Assembly (NCBI RefSeq): GCF_020283565.1
Contig: NC_060063.1
Span: forward strand, 21,940,777-22,004,776
Source of the DNA: Trifolium pratense
Taxonomy: Eukaryota; Streptophyta; Magnoliopsida; Fabales; Fabaceae
Direction: 5' to 3'
DNA: 64,000 nt
How positions within the stretch are numbered: the stretch's first letter is position 1; the number at the start of each line of letters is the position of its first letter. A program made the position numbers and the translations under genes. Under the pieces are notes generated by a model. That model did not search any database and had not been told where the DNA came from. It saw only the letters and a program-made list of their open reading frames with translations. Shown here one piece after another: positions 1 through 9,881 of the stretch.

Positions 1-1346
1 GGAATTATATGTGGATGGCATCCAATGGATTGTAACTAATTTCAACGGGATGAACTGATTTTGTGATCAAATGATTTTATCATTGGTTATAAAATTTGTT
101 TTCAAACTGTCACCGCTAGGCACTTGCTCTTGGCGACCGATTGACCACGACTTTGCAGAATATTTATTTTATCTATTTAACCTGCTCGCTCAAGTTGTAG
201 CCCAAGTATAGTGACGTAAATGATTAATAAATTTCATATTATTTTTTGTTCCTTCATATACTTATATGCTTTTTTTTCCTTTACTTGGTTAATATGTTTT
301 CTGAATTCTTAGCTGATCTAAATGCAGAGTTCACTTCAGAAAATCAGGGAATGTCAGCAGATGTTATCCTAAAGCATTTTTGGCAACAGAAGAAGAACTT
401 CTTGCTCTGGTAAAGAAGCAATCACAGCACAAACCACAACTAGCTTCTCCTTTTCCTTGCCGTTGTCACCTTGCTCCGTCTTATTCCTCAAATCGTGATA
501 ATCACAGAGCAGTCGCTGTTGTCCTTGCTATATCGGACGGTACAAAAAGTGACAATCGATGTTTTCGCTTTCATTTTTATATTGTTGTTGTTCTTCAGTT
601 TTTGTTTATGTGAAGTATGAAAGAAACTGGGTTCTTGCCTTTGTTCTTGATTTTTTTGTTTCATGCATTTGTTTTTATTCTTTCAACCACAATCTTTTTA
701 GTTCTTGCCACTCTAATTTCAGTTTTACGAGTGTTTGGAGAATGATTGTAATGTGATGTTAAATGGATTGTTTTTTACAGTATGTGTAGTGAAGGGAAAT
801 TAGTGGATGGTGCAGCAAGGGGCTGATGGTTAGGAATGAGGTGGAAACAAAATTATTCAAGAACACAGGGGAATAGAGTTACAAGTTGAGGCATTATGTT
901 TGAGGATACTTTTATAAGACAATTAAGGGAAGACCATTTGAGGATTATGTTTTTTTTTTTTACGGGAAATGCTATTTAGCCTTTCATGCTCACATCTCAA
1001 TTTATCGTAATTTGATTTAATTACTCATATTGATTAAGCTAAACTTATTTTGTTTATTTGATGTTGTCTTGATGGTATTGCAACTTGCTATTTTGATTAT
1101 GCATAATGCTGTCACACTCACTATTTTGCCTCTTCAAAAGAAATCCAAACTGCACTCCATCCTAAAAAATTGATTAGGTATGCACATGGTGGCCGAATTC
1201 AATTATTTTAGAGGATCGTCTTTCACCTTCTCTACTAGATATGTAAATCATCGGGGTATTATTTCTATTATTATATTTCTCTTTCATTTCCCTTAACAGA
1301 CTTCTAAATGTGATTTCTATCTTCATTAATGGAGTTCACTATGCAG

Positions 1347-1496
1347 GTCCCAACTATAAATATTCAGAACATACTAACATTGTTTGCTCTGAATTTTATA
1401 ACTCACTCTCAAAAGGCTCCCGTACTCCCTTCCAATAATTTTCTGGAGGATTTTGATGAGGATAACAACGGAGTCGTCTATCCTATCAAGAACCAG
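1347..1496 (+). pseudogene. Exon-like fragment of 50 codons with consensus splice borders
   Basis: A 150-bp stretch is preceded by a CAG acceptor after a T-rich tract and followed by a GTGACAAG donor-like site. It is open in one frame from first to last codon, phase 0 to 0, and its end reads DFDEDNNGVVYPIKNQ. The first half reads more protein-like in the next frame (KYSEHTNIVCSEFYNSLSK), which suggests an old frameshift inside a captured gene piece. I do not recognise the source gene. It could equally be a chance open stretch. Confidence 0.3.
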
Positions 1497-1643
1497 GTGA
1501 CAAGTTTTCTAAGTTGACGTGTTTCTTTTTTGTTACCGACTCTAGAGTTTTTTCCTGAATTTGTTCATTGTTTATGGGTCTTTAAACTAAGGGGGTGAAC
1601 ATGTAGTATGTGCAAAATGATTGAAAGTCAAATATTTCATTTA

Positions 1644-2044
1644 TGGTATATATTGCCTCTCTGGTATTGTTTGTGCACCAATGGATTTTGCACCTCAAAT
1701 AGTTGAAGGAATGTCTTGAGTGGCCTAGGATTAATTGTAAAAAGGTGGTTACAGAAATAGTATTAGTACGGGAAAGGTGTATGGCACTTAAAATGGTATA
1801 TATGGCATCTCTGATTTTTTATGTGCTTTAATTTATGACGCACATCAATTTTTCTCTTCTCTCACTCTTTTTACTTTCTATCACTCCTTCTTCTAAATTT
1901 TCCGACGGCAGCCTCCCAAACCCTAAACTATTTTGTTCTCCTCCCTATACATGAATGGGATTCATCATGCTGCTTCAAAACTATTTTGGTATATATGGCC
2001 TCTCTGGTTTTTTATGTGCTTTAATCTATGATGCACCTCAAATG
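1644..2044 (+). repeat. Three dispersed copies of a ~57-bp repeat
   Basis: Copies at about 1644-1699, 1794-1850 and 1987-2044 share the pattern TGGTATATATGGCCTCTCTG, then TTTATGTGCTTTAAT, then ATGCACCTCAAAT, with scattered changes. Their spacing is about 150 and 190 bp. All are in the same orientation. No function is evident. Confidence 0.6.
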
Positions 2045-2985
2045 CTTGGGTTGGTCCCATGGCTTTTTATATTAAAGAATATTAGAAAAGTCTGCATGGC
2101 TGACAATAAAGTTCAAACAATGTCATGGTTTTGCTACATGATTTTCCTACTTGCCTAACATACTAATAATTTCTTTGCTATCTATCTATAAATATGAATA
2201 AGTCAGACCTATTCCCCTTTCTCTCCCTTCAAAAATGTTGGCCTATCAGTAACTCTGCTCTCTCCTTCATTTGGTCATCAATGTCAGTATTGCATTTACT
2301 CCTTATTAAAAGTCCAGCTATTACATTACTCACCACAAAATCTAATGGAAAAATAAAAGTCCCTTATTTTGAATTTTCTTCTTTCTGTACACACATTCTC
2401 AAAACCCTATTATCCTGCTTCAGTGCTTCTCACGCCGTCTCCCTTCTCATGCCGTCTTTCTCAAATGATCTCCTTCTCTTGCCATTGTCCGCTTACACCA
2501 TATTTGTCCTCAAATCGTCGTAGTCTTCAAATTGCAACACCATACTCCTCTTCACGCAGCACAGAACCGTCAAGCAATCTCACATCGTCCCCTTCTCTCA
2601 TGGTTGATCGCCTTCCGCTATCTTCAATCTCAGATTGTTGTAATCCCAAAGTGTCTTTGCCCTCACTCTGCCGACGATACAAACAAAATAGGTGACCATG
2701 TTTTCGTTATTATTAATTTTGATATCGCGATTTATTGCAGGTAGGAACTGAAAGGTAACATGTATGTATTGGGGGAGTTCCTAGAGTTTATCGCGATTTA
2801 TAATTCTAAAGACAAGCATGCTTGAACTTTTCTATTTTAACTATATTTTTAGTAGTTAATTTTTCAACTTCATTCTATATTTGTTTGATGTTTTGTTTTG
2901 TGGGACTTTTAGTTTCATGTCTGATAATGCATTTAAAGTGGTTCAAATTGTCTTGGTGATACCTGCTGCAATTTTTGGATAGGTG

Positions 2986-3065
2986 AGTGGTGTGTTGGAG
3001 AAACCTTCCTCAAGCCATCAAAATCAGTGGTGTGTTGAAGAAACCTTCCTTAAGCCATCAAAATC
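2986..3065 (+). repeat. Two-copy tandem duplication, 40-bp unit
   Basis: Units 2986-3025 and 3026-3065 differ at only a few bases. The shared core is AGTGGTGTGTTG followed by GAAACCTTCC. This is a recent local duplication. Confidence 0.8.
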
Positions 3066-5140
3066 ATTTTTGAGCTTTACTATGCGGTTGAGTCTGAGGT
3101 ATTCATGCTAAAAACTCATTTGGGATTGTTTTCTTTTACATTCACATGTATAGTGCTAAAAGAAGTTCTCTTTTATAATCCAAAATTTGACCATTTCATC
3201 TATTCATTTAAGGTCATTGAATTTTTTCTATTCATTTATGCAAATTTATTCAAACATAATTGAAGCGGTGCGTTCAATTTGTTTTCCTTTTAGAACTTTT
3301 GTTTATGTATGTATCCATTAAATCTTTGGGCTATAACCATTTATATGGTTATTTGCAATCTTTTCAAAATGGCTATGATTGTGCTTGATGATATTTCAGA
3401 TGAAAAAGCCAAGGATATTATGGTCTTTTCTACCAACAACTATGCTGCTTTTATTTGGATGTATAATATTTTAGAGGATATGCTTGATTTGAATCATATG
3501 GCTTTATGGTTTTATTTTGTGTGTTTTGCATTCATGACTTTTGTTATTATATATTCAGATTTACCAATGACTAAGAAGTAGGAAAGCTTCACTTCATCGG
3601 TTCTTGGAGAAAAGGAAGAATAGGTAAGCCATATCTCTCAATCAAATGATGAAAATCTTAATGTATTTGATTGTTTGATCTTTTGTCAATAAAATTCACG
3701 TATTGAAAATAAAAAAACTCAAATCTCAAGACAGTTAGAAATAAAGTCTAGAATCTAGATGGGCTTTTTAGTAAAGATCAATGATATAAACACTAGACAC
3801 AACACTAACACGAACATGTCGATGCTGGTAATAATAATTTGAAGAAAATAATTAAATATAATTACATGGACACTTGACACATGTCAGACAACAGACACAG
3901 ATTCGACTAGAAGTGTTAGTGCTACACAGATTAAGATAAGTGGTTTTGTAGGATTGAATTTGATATTGAACCTATCGTGACATAAGAGCTTATCCTATAT
4001 TCATCGGGGTTTGTGAAGTTGGGTTAGTCTCAAACCTAAGTAGAGTGATAGATTATAACAGTCTCAAGCTATATATGACTGTGTTTCTACAGAATTGTTG
4101 CTAGGGCACCATATCAAACAACTTATCCAGCAATAATCATTAATAAGACAATTGATAAATCCATGGCATGGCTCTCCCTGACACCGTAATTACAACACAA
4201 ATCTGAGGGTAACTCCACCTCAGTGTTATTTTAACTAATTTTGTTTTGTTGGACAGACTCCAACATTATACAGGCTTCTCTGCTACCCTTTTGTTGTTTC
4301 TCTATGAAGTGGATCAATTAGATCAGATGTGTGTTTCTCTATTTTTGTAAGACTGAGTCCTATGCTCAAAAATATCTATACATATTTGTGAATGTTGTGG
4401 TGCGTCCTTATTAGTACCATATTTAAGAGTGTATTTCTGATTGACCCCAAAAACAATGTACTTATAGTTATTTACACTCATTATATGTGAGTGACTCTAT
4501 TTAGTATTATTGTTATAGTAAATGTCCTCAATATCATTCTTCTGATATTAATTGCTTCATCAACATGAGTTTTATATTTTCGCTCTCATAACTAGGATTG
4601 TTCATGATTCGACTTAAGAAGGAAGATCAAACCGAGTTGAACCATTATAACAATTTGGTAAAACCGAGTTGAATTGGTATAAGAATTAGGTACATTGATT
4701 TTGAGTTTTTTGGTATTAACCTTCTTTTTAAATTATAGCTACCAAACAATAGTACAATTAATATCATAATAATTATTTGAGCATTATAAATTCACTATAA
4801 TATATCTTTTGTGTAGGTGAAGTTTCGGATTGAAAGTTATTATTTGAATTGTGTTAAGTTATTTTTATAATTAAACTTAATTTAAATGTATATTTGATCT
4901 CTATATTTTCATCAAAGTAAAATTTACGTTCTCCGTTCTAAAATTGATATTTTGGTCCAAAATTAAATTTTATTTGGAATTATAAGTCATTGTTTATTTA
5001 TACGCATTTTAATTTGTATGCAAATTAAAAGCTAACATTTTTAAAGACAAAACTATTCGGTGTGACTTATTAAACATTTTTTTATTTGATAATTATAAAA
5101 AAATTAATATTAAAATGTTTATTTTTGTAGTTTTATTTTT

Positions 5141-5170
5141 ACCCGTGCTTGGCACGGGTCCGGATACTAG
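5141..5170 (+). mobile_element. Helitron-type 3' terminus (hairpin plus CTAG, T target)
   Basis: ACCCGTGC (5141-5148) and GCACGGGT (5152-5159) form an 8-bp stem with a 3-nt loop. Seven bases later comes CTAG (5167-5170), followed by T. This is the classic plant Helitron end: a GC-rich hairpin shortly before CTRR, with insertion between A and T. The body must lie to the left. No replication-helicase reading frame is visible there, so the element would be non-autonomous. Confidence 0.7.
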
Positions 5171-5340
5171 TTATTATGATGAGTATAAAGATAAATTATA
5201 TATAAATAGTAGAAGAGTTTAATTTGTAATCTATAACAATAGATAAAAAGGATGCAAGAGTTTGGGCTGGATTTTTATTAATACCTATTTTACCATCATT
5301 TATTTGGTTGGTTATCAAACTACACACCTAATGGTAACTG

Positions 5341-5784
5341 ATGGTTTCTCTTCCAACCCCCCTCAATTCTTTTCTACCCCTTGAATTTCTGTTTTTGTCC
5401 TTGGGGGTACTGCGGTTTATACGAACCGAAATAATATGACATGCTGATAAATTTCGGTAACCACTTACCGAAATCTGGGACATTTCGGTTCGCAGGTACC
5501 GAAACAATTATTTCGGTAAACTGCTACCGAAAATGGCCTAATTCCAGCGACCAGCGTACCGAAATCTATCACATTTCGGTTCGCAAGTACCGAACAAGCT
5601 GACGTTCGTTTTCTGTGTACCGAAAACGCTAATGTTCGGTTCGCAGTTACCGAAATGGTCTAATATTTGGCTTCGGTGAATATAAACCGAAGTTTTTTCG
5701 GCAAAAACGTTTCAAACCGCAAGGGGCAAAATTGGATTTTTAGGGGGTATAAAAGAAATGAGGGGGGTCGGGAGAGAAAATATC
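5341..5784. mobile_element. Mutator-like MITE built of CCGAAA palindromes
   Basis: The element is flanked by the 10-bp direct repeat ATGGTAACTG (5331-5340 and 5785-5794), a length fitting Mutator-like target duplications. Its ends form imperfect inverted repeats: TTTCTCTTCCAACCCCCC near the left end against TTTCTCTCCCGACCCCCC read from the right. The interior (about 5410-5700) is a run of short palindromes combining TTTCGGTT and TACCGAAA at least seven times, so a transcript would fold into a multi-hairpin RNA. There is no coding capacity. Superfamily assignment rests on TSD length alone. Confidence 0.65.
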
Positions 5785-5794
5785 ATGGTAACTG

Positions 5795-6726
5795 CATACC
5801 ACAATTGTGCTACAAGCCTATAATGACACAGAGTCGATTACTATAATTGTGAAACCAAATGTGACTCTTTTGGTTTCAAATTCCACTCCTGCCATTCTTT
5901 TCAATCGACATCATAAGATCCTCTAACAAAATAAACTGACCGTAAGAAGGGAGAGACAAAGAGGGGAAGTTGTTGCTGATGAAAGACGTGGTGATGAAAA
6001 ATTCTGGTTGATGCACCACATTTTGAATTTTGCACAAGTTACTTGGGTCAGTATCTTTTTTTTTTCCATTTGATTTACTATTTTTTTAGTGTTAGTTTTT
6101 AAAAGCCTACTTCTTTTCTCAAACCTGAATTTTTTTTTCTTTACCTCTATTCTCTTACACTATTTATCTAATTTCACTGAATTTTATTTAGCATCTTTTT
6201 CCAATTTTTATTTTTTAAACTTAACTATATATTACTTATTTCACGTATGTATACATATTGCTCTGCCGCTCAATGCAACCCGGTCCAATTCTTTTTAGAA
6301 AAAATACATTTTGATATACTACAATTCATTTAAGTAATTATTATTAATAATGAAATATTAAATATTTAAATAAACAAAAATAAGAAATTATGAACACCAC
6401 AAACATTTTAGCAAAACTATTAATTTTGTAATCATACATTCACTACACACTTTCATGACAAAGAAAAATGCATGATCAATATGATATGATAAAGAAATTT
6501 AGTAGTATGCACGCTCAAAATATCGTTTTTTTTAACAATAATAACAATTTATTCTTTAAATAATCTAATCTAATAAAATAAAGCAATTTGTAATTTAAGA
6601 TTTACTCATCAATTTTGACACTAATTAATTTACTAATGATTTTCTTTTTGTTCTTTGATTTACTTCTTCTTTATTTAAAAGATGCCATTTTATAATTTCA
6701 CTTTAGTCTATCCTTTTAATTTCTTA
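5795..6726. other. AT-rich intergenic sequence
   Basis: No convincing gene, repeat or element boundary was seen here, apart from homopolymer tracts around 6055-6200. Confidence 0.5.
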
Positions 6727-7175
6727 CTAGCGGCCAAACAGACGCGGACGCGTCTGTTTGTGTGATCCGCATTTTCTATTCTATTAACGTAAATAAATTG
6801 TAAACTAACCACACACTTTTTCAAGGATAAAATTTTGTGCTATCCAAATATTTTTTATGATGCAGACAAAAAAAATAGATGGTCATATATGGTTGTTCAC
6901 AATAAAAAAATCAACAGTTGATTAAAACTCCAATAATAAAAAGTTCGTAAAATATATTAATCTTAAGAGACGAAAATTAATTTTTTTCCTCATAGATAAC
7001 CAAACAATTCCCCATATTCACACAAAAGATCAATTCATAAATAAACAAATAATATAACAACTAAAACATGAATGAATTAATTATTAAAAAGAAAATATTT
7101 ATATACACACCAAACAATTATTAACAATTATTTACATATTAAAGGTTCAATTAGTTACAATTTACCAATTATTAT
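6727..7175 (-). mobile_element. Left half of a unit bounded by inverted Helitron-like ends
   Basis: Read on the minus strand this end is a Helitron-type terminus: the perfect stem CAAACAGACGCG / CGCGTCTGTTTG (6735-6760), then GCCG, CTAG (6727-6730) and T. About 75 bp from here (6727-6804) is an inverted copy of 31365-31432, differing mainly by an 11-bp enlargement of the hairpin loop. The unit is interrupted at 7175 by Sirevirus A and resumes at 30731. With the insertion excluded it would be about 1.15 kb. Confidence 0.55.
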
Positions 7176-8216
7176 TGTTGGGTTTTTGTATATTGGCTAC
7201 ATTTTGCAAAAACATCCTTTAGCCAAATGTTGAGACATATGTGCTGACCCCAAGTGTTGTGACAAATGTTGGTACACTTTGGAACAACACCTGTCTGTGT
7301 ATCTGTGCGCGCTAGCTAGCGGGTTTTAATTTCTACTCAATCTTTTGAAGATTTGATTGAAGAATTGTTTCAAGGTTTCTTACAGAGGAAGGCGCACGTG
7401 TTTAATGTGTTTCAGGAGGCAGCCAAACCCTAGTTATATTTTCTAAAGGAATTATATTTTTGGAAAATATATTTTTGCGTTTCAAAAATATAACTATTAT
7501 TTTCAAAAATATATCACTGCTGCCGCAATTCTAGAAGCCCTAATTTTGTCTTGAAGCCCAAGCCGTTCTACTACTATAAATACGAAGGCAAGCATATGGT
7601 TTCAAGCATCTAAAATCGTGTCTTACAAAGCGTGTGTTTTTAGGGATTTTAGAGTGTTAATTGTGAGCCTTTATTGTGTCTCATTGATGCAAGCTTAGGA
7701 CCTGAGTGTTATTGAGTTGTAAGTGTGAACTTCTCCTAAGCTTTGAAGTACGGAGATAGTTCTAGTGTGTTGTGTGGTTTGCTCGCAAGCTTTTAAGCAA
7801 GAGTGAATCCTAGTTTCATAGAAGTGTGTCTCCACCTGTTGTAATCGTTGAGGTTTATAACAACGCTGTCTGTGTTGTTAAGGTGGGAATTGGGACGGGG
7901 TCTCATATCTAGGAGTTCCTAGGTAGAAGTGTCATTGGGTAGTGATTAAGTGAGAAGTTGTAAACGGGTGAGTTTAGCTTCGAAGTAATACTGCTGATAG
8001 TGGACTTCATTCCTGGATTGGTATCCCCCAGAGTAGGCTTTAGGCTGAACTGGGTTAACAACTCTTGTGTGTTATTTACTTTACTGTTTGTATTGTTTTA
8101 TGTTATTTGCTCTGTTTATAGACAAGTGTTGGCGCACCGGTAACAACATCTGTCTACAACAGATAAGTGTTGACACACCTTGATCAACACCTGTCCACTG
8201 TGTGCCAGGAATTTCA
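7176..8216 (+). repeat. 5' LTR of Sirevirus A
   Basis: Begins TGTTGGGTTTTTGTA and ends AATTTCA; 1041 bp, matching 29685-30725. A TATA box (TATAAATA, 7575-7582) should start the genomic RNA near 7605-7610. The first ~125 and last ~100 bases are rich in GTGTTG..CAC / CAACACCTGTC motifs that recur inside the element. Confidence 0.93.
7575..7582 (+). promoter_or_regulatory. TATA box of Sirevirus A 5' LTR
   Basis: TATAAATA lies about 400 bp into the LTR. The equivalent copy in the 3' LTR is at 30084-30091. Confidence 0.75.
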
Positions 8217-8218
8217 AT

Positions 8219-8230
8219 TGGCATCAGAGC
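8219..8230 (+). other. Primer-binding site, initiator tRNA-Met type (Sirevirus A)
   Basis: TGGCATCAGAGC sits two bases after the LTR. It matches the usual Ty1/copia site TGGTATCAGAGC at all but one base. Confidence 0.88.
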
Positions 8231-8285
8231 AGGCACCCTGTTCTGAATTTTAGGGTGAGCTCCAGGGAAACCATTTCTGGCAAGG

Positions 8286-9881
8286 ATGAACAAAGAAGGA
8301 GGGTTTGTCACCAGACCACCTCTTCTGGTTGGTGCTTCAAACTATGACTATTGGAAGTCCCGCATGATGGCCTTCCTAAAACAAATTGATAGCAAGACAT
8401 GGAAGGCAGTTCTGAGAGGGTGGACTCCACCTGTGATGATGGACAAAGATGGTAAACCAACTCTTGAGTTGAAATCTGCTGAAGAATGGTCCAAAGAAGA
8501 GGATGAGCTTGCTCTTGCAAACTCAAAAGCATTATATGCACTATATAATGGCGTTGACAAGCACATATTCAGACTCATCAAGAAGTGTGTTTCTGCTAAG
8601 GAAGCTTGGACAATTCTTGAGACTGTTCATGAAGGTACCTCTAAAGTGAAGCTGTCAAAGCTACAACTCCTAACCACTAAGTTTGAGAATCTAAGAATGA
8701 ATGATGATGAAACTATTCAGGATTTTCACATGACCATACTTGATTTTGATAATCAATTTGATGCCTTGGGTGAAAAGATATCTGAAGAAAAGCTGGTAAG
8801 AAAAATGCTTAGGTCTTTACCTAAGAAGTTTGACATGAAAGTCACAACTATAGAAGAAGCAAAGGATATCACAGATATGAAGCTGGATGAACTGGTTGGT
8901 TCATTACAAACCTATGAGGTAGCTACAAATGAAAAAATGGATAAGAAAAACAAAAGCATTGCTTTTGTCTCAAATGCTGAGGAAGAAGATCAACAGAGTG
9001 ACACAGAGTCTGAAAACAGCATCTCTGATGCAATGGTTCTTTTGGGAAAACAATTTAATAAGGTGCTAAAGAGAATGGACAAACGGTCTAAGACAGGTGC
9101 AGCTGACACTGGTCGCAACACTTACAGGAATTTCAGAAAACCTGTAACAGATGAGAAATCAGCTCCAAATAAAGGTGTTCAATGCCATGAATGTGAGGGG
9201 TATGGTCACATTAGAAGTGAATGTGGAACCTTCCTGAAGAAACAGAAGAAGGGGTTAACTGTAACTTGGTCAGATGAAGATTCTGAAGGAGAAGATACTA
9301 CAAAGGCTATACATGCATTGACAAGTGTATGTACATCTGACACTGAATCATGTGAGGATGAACTGACCTTTGATGAACTTGCTGAATCATATAAAAAACT
9401 GTGTCTGAAGAGTGAAGAAGTCTGCAGAGTCTCTGAAGAGCAAAAAGAAACAATTACTAAGTTGCAAACTGAGAGAGCTGCCAATCTGTCAAGAATCTCT
9501 GAATTTAGTAGTAAATGGGAAGAAAGTTTAAAGATCATCGAGGAACAGAAGGCAACTATCATCAACTTAGAAGCAGACAAGATCAAACAACTGACTGAGA
9601 TAGCCCATCTGAATGAAGAGGTAACTGAATTAAACTCTCATCTTGAGAATTTAAAGAAGCATGTTCTTAGGCTATTCAAAGGAAGTGATCTAGATGAAAT
9701 CCTGGAAACTTTGCCTACTCCTAGCAGATCCAAAACAGGCATTGGGTATGAATATAAAAATGTTAATAGAATTATGGATTACAACAAAGAAGGGAAATAT
9801 ATGCCTGAGATAAGTAAACAACCTTCTCCAAAAATGCATGACAGGATGTCGCCACACCTGGCTCCTAGACAGCAGAGATAA
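8286..9881 (+). CDS. gag: Gag of Sirevirus A, ended by an in-frame TAA
   Basis: Structural nucleocapsid polyprotein that packages element RNA in cytoplasmic particles. The ATG lies 55 bp after the primer-binding site. The N-terminal 10-220 residues have the copia Gag (DUF4219/UBN2-like) pattern with NYDYWKSRMMAFLKQ. A CCHC zinc knuckle (CHECEGYGHIRSEC) starts near residue 300, and a coiled coil rich in E, K and L runs over roughly residues 370-460. The ORF stops with TAA at 9879-9881. The same frame stays open directly afterwards, and a second zinc knuckle lies just past it, so the stop falls within the Gag region rather than at a natural end. Just before and after the stop are two imperfect ~36-bp copies (PHLAPRQQR and PHVAPHQQR). 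The TAA is probably a disabling mutation; readthrough cannot be excluded. Confidence 0.88.
   Translation: MNKEGGFVTRPPLLVGASNYDYWKSRMMAFLKQIDSKTWKAVLRGWTPPVMMDKDGKPTLELKSAEEWSKEEDELALANSKALYALYNGVDKHIFRLIKKCVSAKEAWTILETVHEGTSKVKLSKLQLLTTKFENLRMNDDETIQDFHMTILDFDNQFDALGEKISEEKLVRKMLRSLPKKFDMKVTTIEEAKDITDMKLDELVGSLQTYEVATNEKMDKKNKSIAFVSNAEEEDQQSDTESENSISDAMVLLGKQFNKVLKRMDKRSKTGAADTGRNTYRNFRKPVTDEKSAPNKGVQCHECEGYGHIRSECGTFLKKQKKGLTVTWSDEDSEGEDTTKAIHALTSVCTSDTESCEDELTFDELAESYKKLCLKSEEVCRVSEEQKETITKLQTERAANLSRISEFSSKWEESLKIIEEQKATIINLEADKIKQLTEIAHLNEEVTELNSHLENLKKHVLRLFKGSDLDEILETLPTPSRSKTGIGYEYKNVNRIMDYNKEGKYMPEISKQPSPKMHDRMSPHLAPRQQR

Larger units (their letters stand above)
1..5140. other. Low-coding region, possible Helitron body
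   Basis: AT-rich sequence with no long convincing gene. It lies directly upstream of a Helitron-type 3' terminus at 5141-5170 and contains exon-like scraps. One starts after an AG at 311-312 and stays open to a TAA near 412; another is 1347-1496. Captured gene fragments are typical of plant Helitrons, so the stretch may be a Helitron interior. I could not find a convincing 5' TC terminus, so the left limit is unknown and may lie outside the window. Short repeats at 1644-2044 and 2986-3065 are listed separately. From 3066 to 5140 I see nothing else I can name. Confidence 0.35.

Noticed and set aside
5214..5231. 17-bp match AGAGTTTAATTTGTAAT at 5214 and 31441, both just right of a CTAG-T end
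   Set aside because: AT-rich and short. Flanks do not extend the match, so a shared target sequence is not supported.
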